Positions 11,277 to 23,200 of a stretch of 56,779 nucleotides of DNA are shown here, in pieces. A program made the translations under genes and the position numbers. Position 1 is the stretch's first letter. The number at the start of each line of letters is the position of its first letter. Source of the DNA: Gonium pectorale (taxonomy: Eukaryota > Chlorophyta > Chlorophyceae > Chlamydomonadales > Volvocaceae); the NCBI GenBank assembly GCA_001584585.1, contig LSYV01000024.1:459780-516558 (forward strand), given 5' to 3'. The notes beneath the pieces were generated by a model that saw nothing but the letters and a program-made list of their open reading frames with translations, was not told the DNA's origin and did not search any database.

Positions 11277-14200
11277 ATGTTCGAGGCCCAAGTTGCCTTC
11301 CTGTTGAACAAGTACCTGGGCCGCTATGTGTCTGGCCTGGACGCCGAGTCGTTGCGGATATCGGTGTGGCGGGGCGACCTGCAGCTGCGGGGGCTGGCGC
11401 TGAAGCCCGGGGCCCTCGATGACCTTTGCTTGCCCGTGGAGGTGCTCTCGGGCGTGCTGGGGCGTCTCACCCTTAAGGTGATAACACTTGCCCATGGGCA
11501 GCCTGCGTGCGCGGGGCAGGAGTTGGGGCGCGGTCTACGGGGGCCTTGCCGGCGAAGCGGGGGAAGGGCGGGGGCAGTGCTCCAGGCCCCCACATGTCGC
11601 CTGGCGTGGCTATCACGTCCGGAGTGGCAGTCATAACCCCTTGCCCCACCGCACCATTCGCAACTCGTCCATGCGCACGCCCCCGGGCTTCGAACGACGT
11701 GGAAGCTTTAGCCTGTAGCCTGTTGCGTTTCGCATTCGTAGCCTGTTGCGTTTCGCATGCGTTGCCAGCGTGTCGTCCCCAAGCTACAGTACCCTTGCGG
11801 CCGGGCTCCCACCCCCCAAGCCTCTCATCACACGCCCGCGACCGCCGGAACCCAACCCCCGCATGCGGTGCGTCAGCGACAGACCGACACCTCGACGACT
11901 CGATCCACGCAACCTGTCGTGCAGGTCCCCTGGAGTGCCCTAGGCAAGCAGCCCGTGGTACTGGAGCTGGACGGGCTGTACGCCCTGGCGCGGCCGAGAC
12001 CCCGGGGGGGAGCTGCGGACTCGTGCCCGGTGCGGCCGGGCTTGGGCATGGGGGCGGCGCGGGGCACGAGGCGCGCACCGCGGGGCACCAGGGCGCTGGC
12101 GGAGCCACCCCGGCCGTGGGCACCGCCCTTGCTGCGTGACGCGCTAGTGTGAGCTGGACACGCTAATGCCTCCCGCCTACGACCCTGGTTGGGTTGGGGA
12201 GCAATTGAAGTGCCTAACCCAACATCGCCGCTGCCCACCCCGCGCTGCCCAACACAGCCTCGGCAGCTGCCAGACACTACACCAGACGGGCGACCGGAAC
12301 CAGCCCTTTCCTAACTCTGGACTGGACCTGTCAGTCCCGTGATGCCCGTCCCTCGACTTCGCCTGCGGTTTAAAGGGTGCTTCCTACTCTCCCGGCCCTC
12401 CCCAGGATGTTGCGGCGTACGAGGCGTGTGCCGCGGCCGCCAGCCTGGAGGAGAAGCGGCGGCGGGTGCTGGCGCTGGAGACCAGCTGGCTCCAGGTGGG
12501 TGAGCGCTTCGGTGCCGGCCACCGCCTCCTCCCCCCCACACACAACGCCTTCTCGTGCGTCCTTCTGCGCGATGAAGAATGTGCGGATGGGACGGCCGCG
12601 GCCGCCATCCGCACATTCTTCATCGCGCGGAAGGTCGCATGAGAAGATCGTGGGCCGTGGCTGCCATACGCAGGCGGGACAGCCGCGTACCGGCCCCGGC
12701 GCGGCACCCGTCAGCCTTCAGCAAGTACCCAGGGGTGTGACGCCGTTCGGCCGCTTGGCCGCGTGGGGCCCGCTGCTACAGCGGCGTGCTGAGCGCTTCC
12801 GTGACGGACTCTCAGCCATCCTACGGAGGAATCACACCAGGGCCGGAGTTGTCGCTGATGCAGTCGGACACTTGCTGCGTTTCTGGGGGCGTCCAGGATT
12901 CCTCATGATCTCCCCTGTTCCGACCATGCTACCTTCGTTTTGCCCTGCCGGACCCGAACCTTTCCCGCCTGCTGCGCACCCCTCCCTCCCTCCCCGCCAG
13001 GCACTAGAGGCCCGACTGGAGGAGAAGCTCAGGCAGCGGCAGCAGCAGGGCGGCGGCGGCGGCGGCGCAGCCCGCCGCGGCGGGGGCCTGTTCGGCCTGG
13101 AGGCGCTGGTGCACACGGTGCTCGGGAACCTGCAGCTGCGCCTCAGCAACGTGCACATACGGTGGGGCCGGGAGAGCCAGATGGCTGGGGCGTTTGGTCG
13201 GAACGGAAATCGCGGAGGGGCCCCCGATCTGCGGCCTTGAGCGCGGATGGAATGCACGTCGTGTCAAAAAATAAATACTGGCGCGCGGAAGCGTAAGGAC
13301 GGTCAAGCATATGAAGAGTATGAAGCACGGCGGAACTATGTTCCTTGCTGCCCGTGCCGGCGTCACTTGCCGGCCGACACTGGCGGTGGGCGCAGCAGCA
13401 GCAGCAGCTGTTCCCAGACGGGGCCTGGGGCAGCTGCCGCTCCGTCACTTCCGCGCTCCTCCTAGCACTGTCCCTCTCCTCTGCTCGGGCAGAGGCGAGC
13501 GCCGGCGACACCGCTGCCGCCTTGTCCTACTCGTGTGTCCTACTCTCGTGTCCTACTCGTGTCCTACTCGTGGCCTTGTCCTACTAGTGTGTTCGGCGCA
13601 CGCGGGGCCGCCATGCCGTATGCCATGAGAGCGGTGCGCGCACGCACCCAGCGCTTGTACGCAAGGACAGTCCCTTCGCCTGACTCCCCCACCCTCCCCC
13701 GCCCCCGCAGCTTCGAGGACGACGCCCGGCTGCCCGGCGGGGAGCCCCTGGCGCTGGGTCTGACCCTGGGCGAGCTGTCCGCGTGCACGGTGGACGAGGC
13801 GGGCCGCGAGGCGTTCGCCACCGCCAACGTGCTGGAGCTCATGCGCAAGGTGCGCAGCCCCTGGCAACACGGCTACACAGCCGGCAGCCGGCAGCCGCTT
13901 CACTACCTTTCCGCCTTCTCTGGCCTCCTTGGTTTGCCGCCGCTGGTTGGGGCCGCCCGCAAGGGGCTCCCGAAACCCCCAACGGACACCCGACGCTTGC
14001 CCCCAGCTAGCGGCGTATGCGGTCGGTAGTCTGACTTTCTTTCCATCTCGCCGCTCCTCTCGCTGCTTGGCCTCCGTTTGTGGGGCCCGCCAGCAAGGGG
14101 TCCCCAACACCCCAAACGGACACCGGAAACCGGAAGGCCCTCCCCTTCCTGGCCGCGTCGCCCGCCTCTTTCGCTGGCGTAACGCAGGCGGTGCAGCTGC

Positions 14201-17200
14201 GCCAGCTGGGGCTGTACCTGGATGTGGGGCCGCAGGCGGTGCTGCCCCCGCCGCCGGGCGGCTGGGGCGCCGCCGCCGCGGCGTCGCTGTCAGCGGCGCA
14301 GTGGGACGATCTGTTCCTGCCCAGGCACCACCTGCCTGACCTAGGAGGAGGAGGAGAAGGAGGAGGCAGCGGCCGCTACCCGCATGCCTATCTGCTAATG
14401 CCGGTGTGCGCCACGCTGAACTACACCCGCCGGTGAGTCAACGCGGTGGCGTTGACCGTGAATTGACCCGCCGTACGCGTCGCCGTACGCACGCGTCTGT
14501 CAGGTGCGCCCCGCGGCGAGAGCACACGGCTTCGTTGCGACTTACCGGCACGACACACCGGCCGACGACCGGCAGGGGGACATGGGACCGACACAGGCAG
14601 GTTGTCGTCGGTGATCTGCGAGGTGAACGTCCCCCGTTGCCCTCACGCCGCTCCGCGCCCCCGCCCGTACGCCGGCAGGTCCGCTGCAAAGGTGGAGTCA
14701 GCCTCGCAGGCCCGCCAGCAGGCCCTGGTTGAGGTGGAGGCGGTGGCGCTGAGCCTGAGTCGCGCCCAGTACGGCGCCGCGCTGGCGCTGCTGGCGGCGG
14801 CGGACGCGGCGGCGGCCAACGCGCCCTATCGCCACATGCGGCCCCCGGGGCGGCCGGCGGCAGGTGCGGATGCGAATATATGTTGGGGCTTGCGGGCCGT
14901 TTCTACCACTAACACAGGACGCTGTAGGCTTTCCATCGCGCACATAAGTGATGATGTGCATTCATGCTGGGGCGCGCATCGCCGCACTTCCGCCCCCGTG
15001 CCTCTTTACGGCACTGCCACAATCCGCCACCACCGCCACCGCATTAATACGACGCTTCCTTAGACTCCCTTCGCACAGGCCTCCTACAAGGTAATGAAAC
15101 CTGTGGCGTGTCGCGTAAACATCGGCAGTTGAGCCCTTGGCCGGCGCCACATGCCCGCCACCCTCCACCTGGTCCGCCCCCACCTCCGCCCCCACCTCCG
15201 CCCGCACCCCCCGCCCGCCGCCCGCCGCCCGCCGCCCGCAGGCCTCCAGGCGCGACTGTGGTGGCGCTACGCGCTCCTGGCCGTCCGCCTGCAGCGCTCC
15301 CGCCGCCCCGCCTGCTGCTGGCCGCGCGTCCGCGAGGCGTGCCTGCTGCGCAAGGCCTACGTGGCCGCGTACGGCCGCTGGCTGGGCGGCGGCGGGGCGC
15401 TGGGCGGCGACGCCGCTCTGGCGGCGCTGGAGTCGGGGCTGCCCGAGGGCACGGTGCTGCTCTTCAGGTCAGGCACCGCGCCGTCCCGTCGTGTGGCGTT
15501 GGCGCGTGGAAGCTGTGTGCGCGTGTGGGGACTGGGAAGATTCCTTGGAGCCACATGTGGGACCCCTTGCTGTTTTTCCGTTGATTGCGCTGCGCCTGGT
15601 GCTCGCGGGCTGGCGAGGTGTTCTCTGGCCAATAATGAGCATGGTGGGTCTGCACCGACGCTCGACTGCTCGACTGCACCCAACAGGCGGCTTGCTCACG
15701 CGCAGCTGCGCGCCAGGGACAAGGCAAAGGGGGTCGGGGGTGCGCGGCCCGGCAGCCAGCCAGCGGCGGCAACGGCCGGCGCCCCTGCCGCCACTGCGTC
15801 GGCCCCCAGCCGGACCGGCTGGGCTGCCTGGCTGTGGGGCTCCGGCTCAAAGGCGCCAGCGACGGGCGGCACGGCGACGCCGGCCGCCGCTGCCGCTGCT
15901 GCGGCCGAGGGGAGGGGAGGGGCCGCTGCCGTGGGCGCCGGCACTGCAGAGCTGACGGCGGAGGAGCTGTCGCGATTGCGCGATCTGCTGCACCTCAACG
16001 AGGTGAGGAGCCCGAGGGAACCGAGCTGCCCCACCGCTCCCTCCTGTTGCGGAGCCGCGCCGCAGGACCCCGCAAGACCCCGGGTGCCCCTCGCCGCCGC
16101 TCTGCAGCACACCTGACGCCCAGCTCCTCACCACGGTCCAGCACCGGTATAGCCTGCTGCAGTTCTAGGATTGACCAGGAAGCCGCGCACGTGGGCTGCC
16201 TTTGCCTTTGCAGGGGCCCGAAGAAACCTCCACCGGCCCGAGCGGCGGCGCCGACGCGACGCCCTGGACGCTGCTCACTTCCGTGGAGCTGTCTTTGGGC
16301 AGCACCTCGCTGGAGCTGCGAGGGGAGGGTGGACGCGAGGCGCAGGCGCTGCTGCTGTCGTCAATGCGGGTGCGTGTGCGTGTGCTGGGCACGTTGTGTT
16401 GCGAGCCGCACAGCAGCCGGCACAGGGCCTCATGACCCGGGCCGATTTCTTGCCTGGATGATGGATGTAGGCGCGATGGGGCAGGGCGTGCGGCTGCGGG
16501 GGCGGGGCTGTTCCGTACCAGTGGTTCGGGGCGCGTTGCGAACGGAACGAATGTCGCTCGCTTCTTGCCTGTGCGGCCATTGGGTGCAATGGGGCCGGGC
16601 GCGAGGCTGCGGGGGCCAGCCGTCTAGATCCGTCAAGTCGTCTCGCGAGCGCCCGAAGCATATCTCCGTTGCACCTGCCAAGGCCATCCGTCCGTCGCCG
16701 GAAACTCATGGCGCGGCCACCGGAACCTCCGCCCTGCTGCCCCCGCTACCCATTCAACCACGCCCCTTTCCTCTTGCCTTGCATCCCCCTTCCCGTGCTC
16801 CTCTCGCGCGGCCCGCCCCGTTCCCTATCTTGACTAACCCCCTTACTGACTCCCTCCCCTCCTCGGGTGTGCGCCGTGAGCCACAGGGCGTGTTCGCGGG
16901 GCTGCGCCGATACCCGTCCACCTTTGCTGTTTCGCTGCGCCTCGGCGAGGGCGCGGTGGAGTCGCCGCGGCACGGCGACCTGATGCGCGCCGCGCCGTTG
17001 CCGCCGGTGCAGCAGCCTCACCCGCAGCTGCGAGCTGCCGATGGCGCGAGCGCGGGAGCCGGGGCCGCCGGGTCACCGCCGACCTTCTTCTCACTCGAGT
17101 ACACGCACACGCCGCAGGCAAGGCCTCGTCGCAGCCGCGTCCGCACGTGCGCTCTGCGTGTCTCATGACAACGTGTCGTGTAACAAACATGAGGACCGCG

Positions 17201-20200
17201 TCGAGCCGCTGCTCCTGGCCACCCCTGCCTGCCTTCCGAGCAACCATGTGCCCATGCTCCATGCACGCGTCGAGCATCGCCCGAGGGCAGCACCCACTCG
17301 GTCCGCTCACTCCCCTCGCCAGGATGGCAGCGCCGACGCTGTGCTGGTCGCGCAAGCCGCCCCCGCCTACGTCACCGCCCGTGCGGCCGCGCTGCTCGAC
17401 GTGGTCGCGTTCTTCGCCGCGCCGTCCCAGCTTGCGGTCAGCACGTTGCAGGTGGGGCTGTAGCGTTACTGCGTCCAAGGTATAGCGGGTGCAGCGCGGC
17501 CGGCCCGGCAGCTCACTCGCTCCCTGCTCACGCGCGCCGCAACGAGCCGCCGCCTGCGGCCGCACGGTCTCGTGCCACGCAGCGGGGCCCTCTGCGGCCG
17601 TCACGCCCCGCCCGCACTGCAAAGACATTGTGAAAGACACACGGCTTGCAGTTTAGTCATGCCTTGTATGAGGTATCGGAACGCCATGCAACGCTGCCCT
17701 TGCAACGGTACCCGAACCCCGCTTCGCCGCCTCTTCATATCAACCCCGCAGGCCCAGGCGGCCGCGCGGCTGTCCGCCCTCCAGCGCGCCGCACAGCGGC
17801 AGCTGGCGGCCCTCTCGGCGCAGCGGCCGCGCCTGCGGTTGTCCGTGGAGGCGCACGGGCCACGCATCATGCTCCCCGACGGCGAGGTAGGCGCGGATGG
17901 TGGTTCCTTGTTTCGATGCATGCCTTTTGCTTGTATCTATCTTTACGTATCGGTATCGACCGGGTTGCGTCCCCTCCGCCGTGTGTTAGCGGCTGAAGCT
18001 CCACCCCATCCAACGCCCGCCCCCGCCCCATCCCTCCCGCCCTCAGGGCCGCGCCGCGCTGCTGCTCAACCTGGGCTGCCTGACGCTGTCGTCCGCCGAT
18101 CCCGCCTCCCTCGGCCTGGCGCCGGGCAGCGAGGCCGCCCGCCTCTACCGCTGCTACGACCTGTCCCTGGAGCAGCTGGAGGCGAGCATGCTGGACGGGC
18201 CCTTCACCGATCAGGGCGCCCGCCTCTTCCCCTCGGCCGGCAGCACCTCCGCAAGCGCGGCAGGCGCCTGGACTCATCCGTCGCCGCTGGCAACTGGGCT
18301 TGGAGCCGGAGGCCAGGGTGCGTGGGCGGCGGCGCGCTCGGTGCCGCTGCTGTCGCGCTTCGGCGCCAAGGCGGGTCTGCAGGTGGCGGGCTGGCCGCAC
18401 GCGCAGCTGCCCGACCTGCGGCTGACGCTGCGGGCTCAGCCGCTGGAAGTTCACGTCAGCCCGTGGCGCCACAGCCGCACCGTGCGGGTGCTGGCGGCGC
18501 TGGCACCTCTGTGGGAGGCCGTGGCCAGTGGCGGCGCTGCCGCGGCCGGCGGCGCTGCGGGCGCAGCTGCGGGGGCGGAGGCTGGAGCCGAGCATGAGGC
18601 CAGCGTTCAGGTAACCGTGCGCCTCGGCACGCGCCTTGAGGCGTGATTGAGCCTCGCCATGACCAGGGGGCGCCCCAGGCGCGAGTCTCAAAGGCAACAG
18701 GCGTGGCGGGCGGCTGTCCCAACACCCAAATGCAGCAATGGGCATGCAGTGTGGCGGATTGGTCCGCGCTCTGCACAGCGAATGCATGGTATACATTGAG
18801 TGCACGTCCTTGGGCCTGTGTGTGGCGTCTCGCTCGCCCTCGGGGTTTGATTCTCTGCATGGACGCTCGCACGCGCGCCGCCATCCGCTTGCCGTTGCCG
18901 TCGCAGGCGCTCACGTGGGAGGTGGCCGCGGGGCGGGTCGCCCGGTGGCGCAGGCGGCGGCTGCTGGTGCGGCGCGGCTGCCTGTACCTGCTGGAGGAGC
19001 ACGGCCGCGGCGCGGCGCTAGACAGCAGGTGGTGTGCCAGGAGGGGAGGCGGGGGAGGCTGGTGATGGCCTACAACACGGATAGACAGACGGTTGCGCCG
19101 CCGCAACAAGCCGAAGCTGTCTGCTTCCGCGCCGACTGTAGCACGCCGGAGGGGGGGGGCGTGCGCCGAATGGACTTCTAGTGTTGCTTTTTGCGTGGGA
19201 GCGCGGCGCGTCACGGTCCCTTGAGGCTGGCCATGCAACCCTGCAGGTCCTTCTGGGACGGCTGGCGCGTGGTGGAGGTGCCGCCGCGCTACGTGGGCGG
19301 CGCGGAACACGCGCTCGCACTGCTGCCGCCCGACGTGGACAGCGGCGTCGCCGCCGCCGCCGCCGGCGGTGGGGGGGCTGCTGCGTTGCGGGGGCGCGCC
19401 GGCCGGGAGGCGGCCCGCGAGGCGGCGCTGCGCCACCCCCGCTCGCTGGTGCTGCGCTGCGGCGACGCGGCCGCGGCGGCCGCGCTGCGGGACGCGATGG
19501 CTCGGTCGGCAGCGCTCGTGGAGGCGGCGGCCGGTGAGCATATGGGGCGTGTGCATCATTCCCCACCCCAGGACCGCTCACCGATGCCGTGCACGGTCTT
19601 CAATACACGCTGGTGGCTACGGCTGTTTTTATGCGGGGATGGGGACGGCGAAAGCCGCCAGTTCGCGATGGAGAAGGATGCGGGTGACGTCGTGCACCAT
19701 GCGTAGAGCCCGCCGCCAAGCCGTGCCCACCTGGGGGCTTCACGGTTGGGACAAGAGGGGGTGGGCTGCAGCTGCGCAGCGTGTCGAGTCCATCCCTACC
19801 CATGCCATCGTGCTGTTGTCCGCCGCCCCCTCCGCGACAGGTCTGCAGCGCCTGCCGTCAGACCTGGACATCTCAAGCAGCGGCAGCGACGCGGAGGACG
19901 ATTCCGAAGGCGCAGCCGCCGACCGCGGTCCCCCTGCCGGCGGCGGTTACGGCGGTGGCGGCGGCTATGACCCGCTTGCGTGTCTTCCTGCGGAGCGACC
20001 GCTGCTGGAGATAAGCGGGGTGCTTCCCGAGGTCGCCTTGCGGCTCAGCGGTCGGCCCCCGCGCGCGTGGGGAACGCTCAGCGGCTTGGCGGCTGCGGAA
20101 TCCGCCACGCCCGCCTCTGCCGGGGCGCTTGCTCCCGCGTTGGGCAGCCGTGTTAGCCGTGTCGGCGACAACGGCGACGGCGGTGGTGAAGCCGACGGCG

Positions 20201-23200
20201 AGGAGGACGAGGACGGGTACGCAAGCGCCTGCAGCGAGGGCAGCGGAGCGGAAGAAGACGGCAGCGGCGACGAGGCGCCGGAGGTGCCGCTGCTGGCGCT
20301 GCGGCTGCGCGGCGCAGCACTGTCGGTGCGCTGCCGGGCCGACGAGCTGACGGCGGATGTGCGCGTGGCGGCGCTGCGCGCGGAGGACGAGCTGGCAGGG
20401 TGCCGGCCCGGCGCGTCACGGGAGTCCCCTGCCTGGGGCCTTGGGCCCGGCTGGGAAGTGCTGGCGTACAGCGGCTGCTGGCAGGAAGGCGAGCGGCAGG
20501 AGGGGCCGTCGGGGGCGGCCGGAAGCGACGGCAGTATAGGCGGCGGCGGCGGCGGCGCGCCGTTGGCCAAGCTGCACCTGGTGCAGAGCCTTTCCTCCAG
20601 CAACCAGGTGGGCCGAGATCGTCAGGGGCTTGGGGTCACACCCGACTGAGCATGCAATCTCCGTCTTCACCGGGAAGCGGCGCCGTAGCGTCCGTGAAAC
20701 TGTTTGTCGCCGCGGGGTTTCCGTGCTGGCCGCGGTTCGGCGCTCCTTGTTGCGGTGACCCTGCACCCGCTCCCTCCACTGCGGCCATACATGCGCGTGC
20801 GCTACGGGAATGGTGTCTGTGTGCGCCCGCCACCGCAGACCGACGCCGAAACAGATCTGTCGCTCGACCTGGCGGCGCTCAGCCTCTCGTGCCACCGGCC
20901 CACGCTGGCTGCGCTGGCTGGCCTGGCGGCTGACCTGGCGGCGGCGCAGGCGGCGGCGCTGGGGTCGGCGACGGCTGTGGCGCACGTGGCGAGCAGAACA
21001 CCCAGCAGCCCCGGTGAGGTAAGGTCTCGCCCGTCACCTGCTTGCTTACACCACCGGCGCCGTGAATCCCTTGGTATCGTGCGCGAAGGAGCAGGCGCAT
21101 CCAATCCCCAGACACGCACGCGTAGCTTCCCACTGGACCCCGTTGGTCTTTTACTGACGGTAAGGTGGAAGCGGTGAGCCGTACAAGTGGCCCCGTTGTA
21201 ACCTGGCATTAGGCCTGTGGCGCGTGCGAAGGCGGGCTCCATCAGCCGCGGACACATCGCACACCAGTCACCACGTACACGCACTGATCCCGGTGGACCC
21301 CGCTGGCCCCCTCGGCAGGCGGCGTTCGACGCTGTCTGCGTGCGCGGCGCCGCCGGCGGCCCGGGCGGCGGCGGCGGGCGCTTGCTGCTGCGGCTGCGCG
21401 TGGGCATGCAGAGCCTGCAGCTGATGCTGCCGTACGAGCTCTTGTACGGGGGCCACACGAGCAGCGGCGGCCGCCCCGCGGCGAGGACGGCAGCGCCAGC
21501 CGGCAGCGGCGGTACATGGGCGGGGCGAGGGCCCGGCGAGCCGCGCCGGCTATTTGCGGCGGTGGCCATTGAGGGCTTGAAGTGAGCTGCGGCCGTTGGG
21601 CGCCGGCCATGCATTTGCCGCTGTTTTTGCAGTACAATGTCGGGGTTTGGGAGAGGATGCACATCGCTATCTCTTTCAGCCAAGCTGACACACGGACACA
21701 CCTCCCGCAAACTGATTCTCCCCCGCCTTAGCATGATCTCGTGTCAATCTTCCTCCATTTCAAACCCCAGCCTTCAGGTGGAAGCTCGGGCATCCTGTCT
21801 GGAGGTGACCGCGTCGCTGCGGGGCCTGTCGGCCGAGTACGCGGCCCTGCCGTCGGACAGCCCCCACCGCACCATCGCTGCGGTGCGGGCTGGCGGCGTG
21901 GCGGCCCCCGTGGAGCTGACCTTCGGGTGAGAATGGTGTGCTTCCCGGGAAGGCTACGGGCCGCCACGAGACACAGCCCTTGTACCGCTTGGGGGCAGCA
22001 AGCCATTTCTCGTCCATTTCTCCAGACCATATGCGGGCCTTGCCTTGTTCCCGCAGCGCCCCTCGGCTGTCACACTCCGCCGCTGAGCGCTCGTGCTAGG
22101 GGTAGGGAGTGGTATGGGACGATGCGTTTTCGTGGTGCGGGGTGCCTGGCACCGCCGCCGCGCTGTGTTTGCCATTGCTTCTTCCTTCCCGGTTTGGGGT
22201 TGAGCTGCCCTGCTGGCTGTTGGCTTGCTCACCGCCAGGCTGCACGCCCGCGGGGAGTCCCGCGCCGACGACGGCGCCCAACGCATCCCCGAGGGCGCCG
22301 CGCACGCGACCCTGACCGCCCGCCTCAGCGGCGCCCGCTTCGTGGTGCTGTCCCGGTTCCTGGCCGAGCTGCAACACTACACGCAATGTCGGTCGTCCTA
22401 TCGGGCGCGGGGGTGAAGGACTGGGCTCCAAGACTTCAAGGAAATTCCCTCGCTTGGGTCGGATCGATTGTTCGCCTCGTGCAGCCGCTGTGTAGGTTGG
22501 AACGTGCGGAAAAAGGATGGATGCGGCTACAGTCCAGAGCGAAAAGCGCCCGTTAACGGTCTTTCACCCTAGCGCTGCAAAGGCCATGGAGCGTTTGGCT
22601 CTGCTCTGCTTTACATCATTCCCTGTCGGCCCGGTCCTCCGCCAATACATCACACTGGTGCCCCCGCCGCGTTCCTATGCAGCCATGGTGGCTATGCAGC
22701 CGCGGCCCCTGCGCGCGGCCTCGCCGCCACCCTCCACGCAGCCGCCATCTTTGCTCCCGGGCCCGTCAGTGCTGCCACAAGCACCTGCCGCCCCCGCCGG
22801 CCCCGCCGACCCCGCCGCCTCTACCGTGGAGCAGCCCGTGCTGCCCTTGCTCCTGGACCTGCGCCTCGACTCCTGCACGGCCTTAGTGCCGCGCGACAGC
22901 GGCAGCGGCGCCGTCCTGGAAGCGGGGCTGGGCGGCCTCAGCCTCCGAACGCGGTCGTTGGAATGGAGGGAGGCCGGGGAAGGGCCGGCACTGCAGCAGC
23001 GAGAGAAAGGCTCCGCCGCAGGCGGCGCCGAGGGCGGAGGCGCAACATCGCTGCGCCGCGAGGTGCTGGTCGAGGAGGTGCTGGTAGGCTGGGCGGGGGC
23101 CCGGGAGGGGCGGGGGGAGTGCAGGGGAGGAGGGCCAGGGGCTTCAGGCTGCCTTGATTGCCACGCCCCGGTTTGTCATGCCGATAAGTTGATCCCTGTG

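Larger units (their letters stand above)
11277..13849 (+). other. VPS13 exons 1-5: chorein N-terminal domain
   Basis: Exons 11277-11477, 11925-12146, 12406-12495, 13001-13161 and 13711-13849 (residues 1-271). Visible family landmarks are AESLRISVWRGDLQL, LPVEVLSGVLGRLTLK, then VPWSALGKQPVVLELDGLY, and NVHIRFEDD formed across the exon 4/5 junction. This is the rod entrance, which in VPS13 proteins faces the donor (usually ER) membrane. The insertion after LARPRP is Gly/Pro-rich and not conserved. Confidence 0.92.
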
